Shown here: in pieces, positions 5,683 through 14,841 of the stretch | Layout of the letters: each line of letters opens with the position of its first letter | Numbering within the stretch: the stretch's first letter is position 1 | NCBI GenBank assembly: GCA_030648035.1 | Contig: JAUSII010000052.1 | Span: 1-43,406, forward strand | Length of the DNA: 43,406 nt | From: Deltaproteobacteria bacterium | GTDB lineage: Bacteria; UBA10199; SPLOWO2-01-44-7 | Reading direction: 5' to 3' | The notes under the pieces: generated by a model | Database searches by the model: none | What the model saw: the letters and a program-made list of their open reading frames with translations, nothing else | Told to the model about the DNA's origin: nothing | Made by a program: the position numbers and the translations under genes

Positions 5683-8600
5683 TTAATGATCTTTTTTAAA
5701 AAAGGATTGGTATACCAATACCGAACTAGGACCCACAAATGCCGGGGCCGTCGATAATTGGACCGCATAGGCTGCGATTTCCGATTGGGCAAGGCCCCGA
5801 TAGAGAGGATCTGTCAGAAACTGCATTGTTTGACCATTCACTATTGTGGATTTGGTAACGATTTGCGCTGCGTTTCCATAAAGTCCCTGTACTCCACGTG
5901 CCAACAACTGATCCACATGCACTAATTCATGTAATGCAACTTGGCGTTGACCTAATCCAAAAACATATTGAGTCGCATTTCTTTTTGCTCCAAGAAAAAT
6001 GTATCCTTGTGGAGTACCAGCCACCCCCGTTCCTGCTTCCACAAAGCCTGCGACTCTTCCAACCTGCTGAGCTCCCTGGTTACTAAGAAATTGAGCGGCT
6101 TCACTTTCGGTCAAAACTTTCAAACCAAGATTTTGTAAACCAGCCGTCGCAGCTTCTATTTCTCCTCGAATTAATTGTTGAGCAATTCTTTGCACTGCAG
6201 GATTCGAATAAAACACTTTTGAAAATCCTTCCATCGCAGCCCCTCCCGCCGTTTTTAATACGCGACCTGCAACTCCAGCTATCATGGGAGACAACGCTGC
6301 GGCGGCTAAATTTGTCATGATCTGTGGCATGCTGCGACCGAGCACAACTCCAAAAAGAGTGGCTATGGTTGCTCCGGGATTAGGATCGGTAAATGCAATC
6401 TGCTGTTGCTCTGCAAAAAATTCCGGCAATGGATCAAGATCTGGGTGAGTGGCGACCAGATCGGGTCTGGCAATGGATGTCATTAACTTGTCCATAAATG
6501 TGGCATTGGGCAAGCAACCGATACAACCTTCAGTCAGCAATCTGTCTTGTGCCAACATTTCTTGGTTAGCACTGAGATTATTCAGATTGATGACATTCAC
6601 GCTTTTGTTCCATGTAGTAGCGAATGTTTGAATTGCATCTGTAATCTGCGCAGAACTCAAAATATTTTGTTGGCATTGCGAATTGGGATTCTGCGGAACA
6701 AAAGATCCATTTGAAGATGGCTGATAACTGCACAATAAAACTTTTTGCAGAATGGCTAAGGTATTGAACCATTGTGCCTGATCTTTTTTTACAGGATTGT
6801 GCAGAAGATCCGAACCTGTGGAACCTTGTTGTAATGCAGGGGCATATACCCGACTCCACACGGCTCGCTGTTGACCGGCATCTCCCCAGCTTGGGCTATT
6901 CACCGGAGGATCGATCGAAACAGAGATCGGCGTATTTGTCAAAACCGCAGCGAACCCTGGATTATTGTTACTAATCTCTTCGATAGCTTGTTGTCGAGAC
7001 GATCCAAAATAATCGGTCAATGCCAACCAACCCTTGATAATTCCATCATCAGCTGTAGAAAAAGAACCACCCGATGTTGCAAGATAATTGAAGAAATTCC
7101 CAATCAAACGATCCCCAAAACGTTGGCCATAATAATTTTCAAAATCAATAGCCGTGCAATTTGTTTTAAAGAGGCAATTGCCCGGTTGCGCATCAAAAAG
7201 GACCATGTCGATGATGTCCATGGTGGCTAAAGAATTCGCAAACGGCTCTATTGTTGCAGGAGCGGCGAGGTTCAATGCGGAAAGATTTGTCATGTCGGAA
7301 GTCGCTTGAGAAAACAGCGTTATCCTATTTGCATCCACCCATTGTTTCCACGCACTGGAAAATAATAATCCCGATTGACTGTCAGCGTCGAAGTAAAAAT
7401 ATTTGAGGGCCACTGCCAGATTTTCCGGAACCACCGGAATCTGAATATCGTAAACCAGACACGGGCGTTCGGTCTTCAGTCCCAACGCATTGCCGTAGAA
7501 TAAATATTTATCTATTGGTATCGCCTCAATATTCGCCGTCATCGCTCCCAGCGCGATGTCGACATAGTCTCGTTTGAGTTTATCGTATTCCTCGGCCAAA
7601 TCTCCGACTATGATTTCTAATCCCCTCGCCCCCGGATGCGTATAGGCACTGTCGGTAAATTGCAACCAGCCGATCGCTCCGACATCTCCCGTGGGCAAAG
7701 CATCGGTTTTCAAGGAAAGGCCTTTATTCCCTATGTTCACTGGTTCCGGATTTATCACCCCTTCTGCGTTGGCGGTCATAAAACGATAATCTGCCGCCGT
7801 GTCTGACGGAAAAACGCGGATGGAAACTCTTGGTTGCGGACTGTTAATCCCTGCGCTGATCTTGAACGGCATCGGATCATTTATCTTCGGTACATGTTCG
7901 AATTTAAATTCAGATTGAAATTTTCTAACTTCGGCAAGATCGGGCTCTGATTTGTTTGTCTTTGCATTGAGGGACTGGCTGAGATTGCCCTGAATCTGAT
8001 AATAATATCCCTTGCTCACCTGAACGCCTTCATCCACAAAACATCTCTCCAAAAATTCGTTTCGAGGCACTGTTTTAATCTTCTGATATTCATCTCCCGT
8101 CGTCATTAGGCGTCGGTAGATATCGTAGCTCTGCACTTTGTCGTCGTTTTGTCCGCACGGCAGACTCCCCGGGCAAACCAACGCTTTGGTGTCCAGCCCC
8201 ACCGCCACCACCGACCGGACTGGATTGCACGGAATATCAAAGCGGGCAACATTGGGACTTCTTTTGCCCAAGAATTTAGAGTCGCTGGCCGTCAACAACA
8301 CCGCCTCTACATCATATTTTCCGCACTCCTGCGGAGTAAACGTGGTGTTGACTCCGCCGCTAACCGTGGTTGTTGCGAAGCCATCTTTAGAGGTGCTTTT
8401 TTCCACCTCTTTTTTCCAAACCTTGAAGACCACCTTTAAACCATAAGGCAAAACCCCAGTGTAATCTTTTGGAAGCCGCTCCCAGCGACACGAGGTCGAT
8501 TCCCCCACTTGCAGATTGTATCGGTCGCAAATGATTTTTGCATCTGACGGAATATCGAAAACAGAGGAGTTCATTACCCAATTCCCGTGCCGACCCGAGA

Positions 8601-10305
8601 GATCCTCCACATCCAGCTTTAAATTTAAAGAGGACATGGTCTTGACTCCGTAGCCACCCGCCGCAACAGCTGGCACCCTAGAAACCTCCGCTGAACTTAA
8701 CACCACACGCCCTGCAAAAGGATTTGCCACGACACCATAGCTGTAAGCATTCGTTGCGAAATCGGTCTTGAAGACTTCCGTTCGTCCTGCGCTGTCGGTG
8801 ATTTTCAATCCCTTCAATTGCAAATCGTCCTGCAGATTAAATGACATCTGGGCTCCAAGCCACGGCAGAATTACTCCTCCTAGAGTCTCCAAAACGGTTG
8901 GGCTTAGATTCGATGTCGGCTGCGTATAATCGGTCGCTACATGTAGAGAATAAACCAAAGGAGGTTGATTCTGGTTGTTGTAACGATAGTTTTCTCCGGC
9001 GCTCACCGCGAAGGTTTGGGGTAGGTTCATGGATAAGTTTAAGGCTCCAGTAAATACCCCCGCCGCATTACGAGCAACGGATTGTTGTGTCTGGTTGAAC
9101 GCAATCCATGTACCCAACAAATCTTTCGGAGCAATGGCCGATCCATTGGCAAAAGGTATCTGCGCATTCCCCACCAGATTCAATAATGGTGCAGTCATCT
9201 TTACGATCAGATGCGCCCCAGACTCGCCGTTACTCGTCATCAATACAGGATAATTTTCCGTCGCGATTCCGTTCAGCTGATTAATACGGATCATGTAATC
9301 ACCGCTTACCGTTGAACTATTATTGTTTTGTCCTGTTCCTCCTCCACTTTCAAAAACAATGTCATCCACCATCGCAATGTGGGCATAATTGTGCCGGCTT
9401 CTCACGTCATCCGATACAATAAATGTCACACGGGTCGCCCCGCTGGGGACACTGACTGTTTGCGTTTGCCAAATACCTCCCGTGTCGTCGTATCCGAGCA
9501 CATTTCCGCTCGAGCCATCGAACACCACCAGCATTTGTGGGCGATAGCTGTTTTCCGTAATCAACAGTTGCGCTCGGTTAAATGTCATTCGCCCTGTATT
9601 GGATGGAAGCGTTCTTGTAATTTTCGCCTGCACAATGCACGGATCGCTCTGATTGTTGCAGTACAATGCATCATAGTGGTCAGCGGTAGAATTTCCACCC
9701 CCCATATCGAGTGTAAGTTGTACGGATGTGCCGCGAGTTCTCATGGAAGTGTACCCGCCATTGATACGATCTACCTGAGCACGGCTTTCTGCAGGTTGTT
9801 GCCACGGGGTCGCATAGGCATTAAAACCACACCAATCTCCGTCAAAATTGCACGATGTCCGACTAGCCGGTGTGTTGGTCCCTGATGTCTGTGTCGTTGT
9901 ATAACTTAAGGATGCGCCGCGAGTTCCATCATATGGAAAATCATCGGAGCTGTCATCGGTTCTCCGATGCGACAAGGGTTTTGTCATCACCGCGGTCGGA
10001 TGATTCCCGGCGTGAAATACATTCGTTCCCTCTGTGCTCAAACTAAAAACATTATAATTTAATTTAAGTTTCGGGTTGGTCGATTGATTGTTACTGACAG
10101 ATGGGGGCTTAACCGTCGCATTCTGTGCCACACATTCACCTGGAGCAGGAACGCCGGGAACCGTTGTGCTCCCTGTTGTGGCACTTTGTGCGCCGGGTGA
10201 TTTTGGTGCTGCGCCGCCAGGGATGTCGATCCCCTTCGCACTCCCTGCTCCGAAGAGAAAGACCGCCACAATAAATGCCAGATAATGTTTTGAAGAAGGA
10301 AACAC
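5683..10305 (-). CDS. Giant secreted protein with C-terminal HExxH metallopeptidase-like domain
   Basis: A 1540-residue protein. A signal peptide is visible at residues 1-24 (YLAFIVAVFLFGAGSAKG), so it is exported. The N-terminal 450 residues are Ser/Thr/Asn-rich and beta-like, with paired cysteines (CNFDGDWCGF). The middle (about 450-900) looks like repeated immunoglobulin-like strands, again with cysteine pairs. The last 200 residues hold an alanine-rich hydrophobic helix (about 1340-1380) and then ALHELVHVDQ with H1459, E1460 and H1463, plus QSEIAAYA with E1509 as likely third zinc ligand. That is the layout of a minimal zincin of the kind found at the ends of polymorphic toxins. The only usable start is GTG 10305, because an in-frame TAG lies two codons before it. 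No ribosome binding site is obvious. A toxin or predation role is inference; no immunity gene is recognisable beside it. Confidence 0.75.
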   Translation of the reverse strand: MFPSSKHYLAFIVAVFLFGAGSAKGIDIPGGAAPKSPGAQSATTGSTTVPGVPAPGECVAQNATVKPPSVSNNQSTNPKLKLNYNVFSLSTEGTNVFHAGNHPTAVMTKPLSHRRTDDSSDDFPYDGTRGASLSYTTTQTSGTNTPASRTSCNFDGDWCGFNAYATPWQQPAESRAQVDRINGGYTSMRTRGTSVQLTLDMGGGNSTADHYDALYCNNQSDPCIVQAKITRTLPSNTGRMTFNRAQLLITENSYRPQMLVVFDGSSGNVLGYDDTGGIWQTQTVSVPSGATRVTFIVSDDVRSRHNYAHIAMVDDIVFESGGGTGQNNNSSTVSGDYMIRINQLNGIATENYPVLMTSNGESGAHLIVKMTAPLLNLVGNAQIPFANGSAIAPKDLLGTWIAFNQTQQSVARNAAGVFTGALNLSMNLPQTFAVSAGENYRYNNQNQPPLVYSLHVATDYTQPTSNLSPTVLETLGGVILPWLGAQMSFNLQDDLQLKGLKITDSAGRTEVFKTDFATNAYSYGVVANPFAGRVVLSSAEVSRVPAVAAGGYGVKTMSSLNLKLDVEDLSGRHGNWVMNSSVFDIPSDAKIICDRYNLQVGESTSCRWERLPKDYTGVLPYGLKVVFKVWKKEVEKSTSKDGFATTTVSGGVNTTFTPQECGKYDVEAVLLTASDSKFLGKRSPNVARFDIPCNPVRSVVAVGLDTKALVCPGSLPCGQNDDKVQSYDIYRRLMTTGDEYQKIKTVPRNEFLERCFVDEGVQVSKGYYYQIQGNLSQSLNAKTNKSEPDLAEVRKFQSEFKFEHVPKINDPMPFKISAGINSPQPRVSIRVFPSDTAADYRFMTANAEGVINPEPVNIGNKGLSLKTDALPTGDVGAIGWLQFTDSAYTHPGARGLEIIVGDLAEEYDKLKRDYVDIALGAMTANIEAIPIDKYLFYGNALGLKTERPCLVYDIQIPVVPENLAVALKYFYFDADSQSGLLFSSAWKQWVDANRITLFSQATSDMTNLSALNLAAPATIEPFANSLATMDIIDMVLFDAQPGNCLFKTNCTAIDFENYYGQRFGDRLIGNFFNYLATSGGSFSTADDGIIKGWLALTDYFGSSRQQAIEEISNNNPGFAAVLTNTPISVSIDPPVNSPSWGDAGQQRAVWSRVYAPALQQGSTGSDLLHNPVKKDQAQWFNTLAILQKVLLCSYQPSSNGSFVPQNPNSQCQQNILSSAQITDAIQTFATTWNKSVNVINLNNLSANQEMLAQDRLLTEGCIGCLPNATFMDKLMTSIARPDLVATHPDLDPLPEFFAEQQQIAFTDPNPGATIATLFGVVLGRSMPQIMTNLAAAALSPMIAGVAGRVLKTAGGAAMEGFSKVFYSNPAVQRIAQQLIRGEIEAATAGLQNLGLKVLTESEAAQFLSNQGAQQVGRVAGFVEAGTGVAGTPQGYIFLGAKRNATQYVFGLGQRQVALHELVHVDQLLARGVQGLYGNAAQIVTKSTIVNGQTMQFLTDPLYRGLAQSEIAAYAVQLSTAPAFVGPSSVLVYQSFFKKDH

Positions 10306-10316
10306 GCCCTATTTGA

Positions 10317-10332
10317 AGCAATATGCATGCCA
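10317..10332 (-). promoter_or_regulatory. Sigma-54-type promoter before the giant secreted protein
   Basis: The minus strand reads TGGCATGCATATTGCT, a full match to the sigma-54 consensus TGGCAYRNNNNTTGCW with GG and GC separated by 10 bases. It is in the correct orientation and intergenic. The predicted start is about 10307, only about two bases before the GTG at 10305, so the transcript would be nearly leaderless or translation would start elsewhere. That short distance is the main reason for caution. Confidence 0.5.
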
Positions 10333-10432
10333 AAAAATAGAAAAATGGGATCGCCCTATCCCCATGAAATTGAATAATGTTTATTTTTTCACTTTTTGAA
10401 AAATAAAATTTCTCTCAAAACGAGAAAAAAAG

Positions 10433-10496
10433 TGTCAATCGTTTGGCAGAAATGACCAAAATGTAGCCGCTAGACCAGAATGTAGCCGCTACATTC
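10433..10496. mobile_element. Insertion-sequence end-like remnant with tandem 19-bp repeats
   Basis: A 19-bp unit GACCAAAATGTAGCCGCTA occurs twice in tandem (10454-10472 and 10473-10491, one mismatch). The last unit forms the hairpin GAATGTAG-CCG-CTACATTC (10478-10496). Multiple short repeats next to a terminal TG, here TGTCAATCG at 10433, resemble IS21-family ends. No transposase is present, so this would be a solo end or scar. It sits exactly between the 3' end of rodA and the giant secreted protein gene. The hairpin could also slow transcription leaving rodA, although it has no T-run. Confidence 0.4.
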
Positions 10497-10499
10497 GGG

Positions 10500-11603
10500 T
10501 CAAAACATAAACCGGCGCATGTGGATATTGAGAAGCAGGCCGATGCCCATCAGGAAGACGATGGAAGAAGAACCGCCGTAGCTTAAAAATGGCAGGGGCA
10601 CACCGGTGAGCGGAATCATTCCCAACACGCCGCACAGATTAATCACCAGGTGCCAGAACAAAAGAGCGGTCACACCTGTGGCCAGAAAAATGCCAAACGA
10701 TTCCCTCGCCTTCATCGCAATGCCCAGACCGTTCCAGAGCAGAAATCCATAGAGAGTCAGCACCAGCATGGCGCCCACAAAGCCCCACTCTTCGGCCAGC
10801 ACCGGGAAAATAAAATCGGTGTGTTTGTCGGGAAGATAGCGGAGCTTGTTGATCGTCCCTTTCATATAACCCTTGCCAAAAATACGGCCCGATCCGACGG
10901 CGATTTTGGATTGCACCAGATGATAACCGCTTTTTCTCGGATCGGATTCGGGATTCATAAAAATGCGGATGCGCTCCTTCTGATACGGCTTCAAACCGAA
11001 TTGATACGCAAGCCCCCCACCCAAAGTCACCAGCACCAAAAACCCGATCAGCGTTTTCTTTTGAATTTTTGCAACCAGCGCCATGCTCATAAAAATGAGG
11101 GGAAAGAAGAGCGAACTCCCCAGATCTTTTTCCATAAGAACCAGAATAAACGGAACACCCGCCAACGCCATGGGTTTCAGCAGATCTTTGAATCCGTAAC
11201 CACCGGGCATCGGATTACTGCTGAAATATTTTGCCAGCACCAGAATAATCCCCAGTTTCGCAAACTCGGAGGGTTGCACGCCAAAAGATCCCACCCCCAG
11301 CCAGCTTCGGTTTCCGCTGATATCCCTGCCAACCAGCAAAACCAGCACAAGCAGGATGAGGGTCATGACATAAAAATATTTTCCCAGTTTGTCCCAGAGA
11401 CGATAATCCATTGTCACCAGCACCAGCAAAATTCCAAACCCGGCCAGAAACCAGACCACCTGTTGCCAAAAAAGTTTCTGATATCCCCCACCCTCTCCCC
11501 AAAAACTCAAAGCGCTATGAAGGTTGACAAGACCGATCACCATAAGAGAAAGCGTCACCCACAGAAGAGACCAGTTGAAGTTTTCAAGAATTTTGCGTTT
11601 CAT
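10500..11603 (-). CDS. rodA: Rod-shape-determining lipid II glycosyltransferase RodA
   Basis: A 367-residue SEDS-family polytopic membrane protein with about ten spans. Family landmarks include GRDISGNRSWLGVGSFGVQPSEFAKLG in the first half, HTDFIFPVLAEEWGFVGA in the middle and GMIPLTGVPLPFLSYGGSS near the C-terminus. RodA polymerises glycan strands from lipid II in the elongasome together with PBP2, which is encoded just upstream. It is the last gene of the mreB-mreC-mreD-mrdA-rodA series. The final codons (HMRRFMF-TGA) form one copy of a direct repeat whose other copy lies at 5576-5597. Confidence 0.95.
   Translation of the reverse strand: MKRKILENFNWSLLWVTLSLMVIGLVNLHSALSFWGEGGGYQKLFWQQVVWFLAGFGILLVLVTMDYRLWDKLGKYFYVMTLILLVLVLLVGRDISGNRSWLGVGSFGVQPSEFAKLGIILVLAKYFSSNPMPGGYGFKDLLKPMALAGVPFILVLMEKDLGSSLFFPLIFMSMALVAKIQKKTLIGFLVLVTLGGGLAYQFGLKPYQKERIRIFMNPESDPRKSGYHLVQSKIAVGSGRIFGKGYMKGTINKLRYLPDKHTDFIFPVLAEEWGFVGAMLVLTLYGFLLWNGLGIAMKARESFGIFLATGVTALLFWHLVINLCGVLGMIPLTGVPLPFLSYGGSSSIVFLMGIGLLLNIHMRRFMF
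10502..10523 (-). repeat. 22-bp direct repeat within the rodA 3' end
   Basis: Identical to 5576-5597. It covers the last seven codons of rodA. The two copies flank the 4.9-kb segment carrying the giant secreted protein, as expected for an element integrated at a gene's 3' end. Confidence 0.65.
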
Positions 11604-11611
11604 AATTTTTA

Positions 11612-11646
11612 ACTTAGTACTATCGCACTAAGCACTAAGCACTATT
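11612..11646. repeat. Short iterated repeat between rodA and mrdA
   Basis: Iterated TAGTACTATCGCACTAAGCAC motif, with the CACTAAG unit twice, in the 38-bp gap between mrdA and rodA. It is related to the longer hairpin at 41357-41418, which uses the same GTGCGATAGTGC and GTACTTAG words. It is likely a small dispersed palindromic repeat family. Confidence 0.5.
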
Positions 11647-13501
11647 CATTCAAATACGCCTTTATCAACTCCGCCGCCAGTGGTGCCGCTGTGGCGCCGC
11701 CGTGACCTCCATGTTCCACCAGAACCGCCACCGCAATTTTTGGATTTTCTACCGGAGCAAACGCGACAAACCAGGCGTGATCGAGGCAGGCATTTCCCCG
11801 ACACGATTTGCCCAGCGACACCACTTGCGCCGTTCCGGTTTTACCTCCCATCGGAATTTTCAACGCACTCAAACGATGCGCCGTTCCCTCCGGTTCGGCC
11901 ACCACACCGACAAGCCCTTTCTTCACCTCTTCAATCACCTCGGGCGATAGGGTCACATGTTCTCCCTTTTCCACAACCGGTTCCGGATCAATCTTTTTTG
12001 TCGATCCACTCACCGGATCCATTTCTTCTTCCACAAGATAAGGCCTTATTTTTTTGCCGCCATTGGCCACCATCGAAATCATCACCGCACTTTGCAGGGG
12101 CGTCACCAGATCATAACCCTGGCCAATCGCAATGGAGAGGGTCTCGCCCTCCTGCCACGGTTCTTTGCGCGCTTTCAGTTTCCATGCGGAAGTCGGAATG
12201 AAACCGCTCCGTTCATCGGGAAGCCCAATGCCGCTCTGCTCTCCCAATCCAAACGCATGCGCATATTTCGACAAACGATCAACGCCGAGTCTGAGTCCCA
12301 TCGTATAAAAAAAGACGTCACAGGAAGCGACCAATCCCCGATGAAACTCGACCATGCCGTGTCCGCCGGAGCGCCAGCAGTGAAAAGCGCGGTTGCCGAA
12401 AAACAGCGAGCCGCCGCAATGAACTTTTTCATCTGTTTTGACAACACCCTCCGACAGCGCTCCGGTTCCGGTGACTATTTTATAAGTCGACCCCGGTGGA
12501 TAGGCGCCCTGCAGGGGACGGTTGATAAAATATCCGGCCGGATCTGCCGCCATCTCCTGCCAATATTGGCTCCCGCGTTCCCCGCCCAGCCGATTCAAAT
12601 CGAAAGAGGGGGCCGAATACAAAAGCAAAACAGCACCATCGTTTGGATCCAGCGCAACAGCGGCCCCCGTTTTGCCTTTGAAATAATCGCGCGCGATTTT
12701 TTGAAGTCTTGTGTCGAGGGTCAGTTTCAAATGAAGACCATTCACCGCCTGTTTGTCCTGCAACTCTTCCTCAATTCCCGGATAATAAATTTCACGGCCG
12801 ACCGCATTCACCACTTTCTGCAAAAATCCGTCTTCCCCGCGTATTTGTCGGTCCCATACCTCTTCCAGGCCCCGAATCCCAACCTGGTCCCCCAAACGAT
12901 AACGCCCGGACCATTTCTTCTGAAGATTTCTCAGACGTTCCGCATCGATTTCGCGCACATAACCGAGCACATGACTTGCGATATCACCATCGGGATATTC
13001 CCTCTCAAAACGCTCACGGATATCCACACCACGCAAATCGATTTCACTTGAAAGAGCCCCCCACGGACTCTTGTGTGCGCGTACCCACGAAACCATATCG
13101 AGAGAGACATCTTGTAGAACCACAATGGGCTGATACGCGGGCCATCTGTATTTCTCCTTCCATTTGGCCTCCAACTTTTCTGCCGGAATCTGAAGATTTT
13201 TTTCGAGAGTTCCAAAAACCTGTTTGGGATCAACAACAAACTGGGGCGTCAGCACCAGATCAAAAGCGGCCCGGTTCTCGACCAGCGGGATTCCGTTTCT
13301 GTCCCACAATATGCCGCGCAATGCGGGAACCGGAATTTCCCGAATGCTATTTTCCTCCGAAAAAAGGTGATAAAATTTTCCCTTGATGACCTGAAGATAA
13401 TAGAGACGTGCACCGATCAGCCCAAGAACAACAAACAGGACAACCGCCATTTTTTTCAAACGGGGTTCAAGCTCCTGCAATGTGCTCTGCGTCAGTTCCA
13501 T
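11642..13501 (-). CDS. mrdA: Penicillin-binding protein 2 (peptidoglycan transpeptidase)
   Basis: A 619-residue class B penicillin-binding protein, a DD-transpeptidase that crosslinks peptidoglycan during cell elongation. It has one N-terminal membrane anchor (about residues 18-37), a PBP dimerisation domain (about 50-220) and a transpeptidase domain. The catalytic motif is STYK (S338, K341). SCD lies downstream, and KTGT at K554 completes the active site. The ATG at 13501 overlaps the mreD stop (TAATG), showing tight coupling. It acts with RodA and MreBCD. Confidence 0.95.
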   Translation of the reverse strand: MELTQSTLQELEPRLKKMAVVLFVVLGLIGARLYYLQVIKGKFYHLFSEENSIREIPVPALRGILWDRNGIPLVENRAAFDLVLTPQFVVDPKQVFGTLEKNLQIPAEKLEAKWKEKYRWPAYQPIVVLQDVSLDMVSWVRAHKSPWGALSSEIDLRGVDIRERFEREYPDGDIASHVLGYVREIDAERLRNLQKKWSGRYRLGDQVGIRGLEEVWDRQIRGEDGFLQKVVNAVGREIYYPGIEEELQDKQAVNGLHLKLTLDTRLQKIARDYFKGKTGAAVALDPNDGAVLLLYSAPSFDLNRLGGERGSQYWQEMAADPAGYFINRPLQGAYPPGSTYKIVTGTGALSEGVVKTDEKVHCGGSLFFGNRAFHCWRSGGHGMVEFHRGLVASCDVFFYTMGLRLGVDRLSKYAHAFGLGEQSGIGLPDERSGFIPTSAWKLKARKEPWQEGETLSIAIGQGYDLVTPLQSAVMISMVANGGKKIRPYLVEEEMDPVSGSTKKIDPEPVVEKGEHVTLSPEVIEEVKKGLVGVVAEPEGTAHRLSALKIPMGGKTGTAQVVSLGKSCRGNACLDHAWFVAFAPVENPKIAVAVLVEHGGHGGATAAPLAAELIKAYLNE

Positions 13502-14004
13502 TATTTTTTAAGAAGGATGTCGGGCCTCGTCGTCAGTTTATCCCATGTGAGACCCTGATACCAATCCAGCACCGGAAACCAGAAGAGCCCCAGAGACGCA
13601 TCCAAAAGCCCTCCCACCAGAAGACGCGGAAGGAACAGACGGAGATGATGCCCCCCCTCCCCCAGAACACCGGCATAAATCAGCGCTACAATGGCATTTA
13701 CGGCGCTGAAAATCATCACCCAGAAAAACCGGGAGAGCAGAGTCTGAAAAAGAATTTTGGTTCTTAAAAAACGGACCAGACCAAAAACGGCCGCAAAAGA
13801 AAAAAGGGTGGTTCCCATCATGGCGATGGAGAGACAATCGACCAGAAATCCCAACATGAGACTCAAAGCCAACCCCTTCACCCATTCTTCATGCAAGGCA
13901 AAAAAGATGACCGCCAGGAGCAAAAAATTTCCCGGAATCACCCAGACACTTTTGATCGCCAGAATCACAACGGCGTAAATAAAAAATAAGAGCCAGGTTC
14001 TCAT
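13501..14004 (-). CDS. mreD: Rod shape-determining protein MreD
   Basis: A 167-residue hydrophobic protein with five or six predicted membrane spans, the normal size and topology of MreD. It sits between mreC and mrdA with an ATGA overlap with the former and a one-base overlap with the latter. MreD is a membrane component of the elongasome with low sequence conservation, so the assignment rests on position, length and topology. Confidence 0.88.
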   Translation of the reverse strand: MRTWLLFFIYAVVILAIKSVWVIPGNFLLLAVIFFALHEEWVKGLALSLMLGFLVDCLSIAMMGTTLFSFAAVFGLVRFLRTKILFQTLLSRFFWVMIFSAVNAIVALIYAGVLGEGGHHLRLFLPRLLVGGLLDASLGLFWFPVLDWYQGLTWDKLTTRPDILLKK

Positions 14005-14831
14005 TGTTTTAACACCAGCACCTCTTCCATTCGGCTAAAGTCGACGATGGGGACCACTTCTGCGTCAATGAAAATACCGAATCGTCCATTTTGAACAGCT
14101 TCGACCGTCCCTACCAGAATCCCCTTTGGAAAAAGCTGATCCAACCCCGAGGTAACAACGGTGTCTCCCATCTGAATATCACTTGTTCGTTTGAGATATT
14201 CCAAACGCGTCAGAAAATAACCGGGCCTAAGCTCGGTCTCTTTTTCCATCCCCACCAGAAGAGCCCTGGCCCGTGAGCGTTGCAATAACACATCCACCGT
14301 GCTGGCCGGATCGACAATCAGCAAAACCAGCGCATCGTGCGAAAAAACGGGACCTATTTTTCCCACCAGTCCCTCGGGCGCCACCACTGGCATGTCGGGC
14401 TTTATCCCCTCTTTGGTTCCCTTGTTGATTCTCAAACTTTTGAATTCACTGCGCGGATCATACCCAACCACGCGCGCCGCAATGGAGCCGGGCCAGCTTT
14501 TTGTTTTGAGATCGAGAAGATCAGCGAGACGTTTATTTTCTGCCTCCGTCTCCACTTCTGTCGCCACTCTCTGGCGAAGGATATCCACTTCTTTTTGAAG
14601 ATCTTCATTCTCCCGTACTATCCCAATGAAATAAATATAACGACGCCAGAAACTCCCCGTCTCCTGATGGGTCCATGAAAAAAAGGAGACCACCGGAGAC
14701 ATCACATTCCACGTCCATTGTTCATACCAGGGGGCGCGTCTTGTTTTGACCGACAGAAGCGAAATAAAAAAAAGGGCGATAAAGAGGGGGACTAAAAAAC
14801 GGGACACCGATTTTAAACGGGGTTTTAACAT
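14001..14831 (-). CDS. mreC: Rod shape-determining protein MreC
   Basis: About 276 residues: a short basic N-terminus, one membrane helix (LVPLFIALFFISLLS), a coiled coil (about 60-100, ENEDLQKEVDILRQRVATEVE) and the beta-rich periplasmic domain ending in FSRMEEVLVL. It links MreB filaments to the periplasmic synthases. The start is uncertain. ATG 14831 gives the usual short N-terminus, but ATG 14849 and TTG 14858 are also in frame. ATG 14849 lies inside a dispersed palindromic repeat (ATGACAAAG at its edge). No clear ribosome binding site supports any of them. Confidence 0.92.
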   Translation of the reverse strand: MLKPRLKSVSRFLVPLFIALFFISLLSVKTRRAPWYEQWTWNVMSPVVSFFSWTHQETGSFWRRYIYFIGIVRENEDLQKEVDILRQRVATEVETEAENKRLADLLDLKTKSWPGSIAARVVGYDPRSEFKSLRINKGTKEGIKPDMPVVAPEGLVGKIGPVFSHDALVLLIVDPASTVDVLLQRSRARALLVGMEKETELRPGYFLTRLEYLKRTSDIQMGDTVVTSGLDQLFPKGILVGTVEAVQNGRFGIFIDAEVVPIVDFSRMEEVLVLKQ

Positions 14832-14841
14832 GAGCAGGATC

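Noticed and set aside
11957-13051. Long open frame of 364 codons on the plus strand over mrdA
   Set aside because: It is antisense to a clear PBP2 with all active-site motifs and has no recognisable domain.
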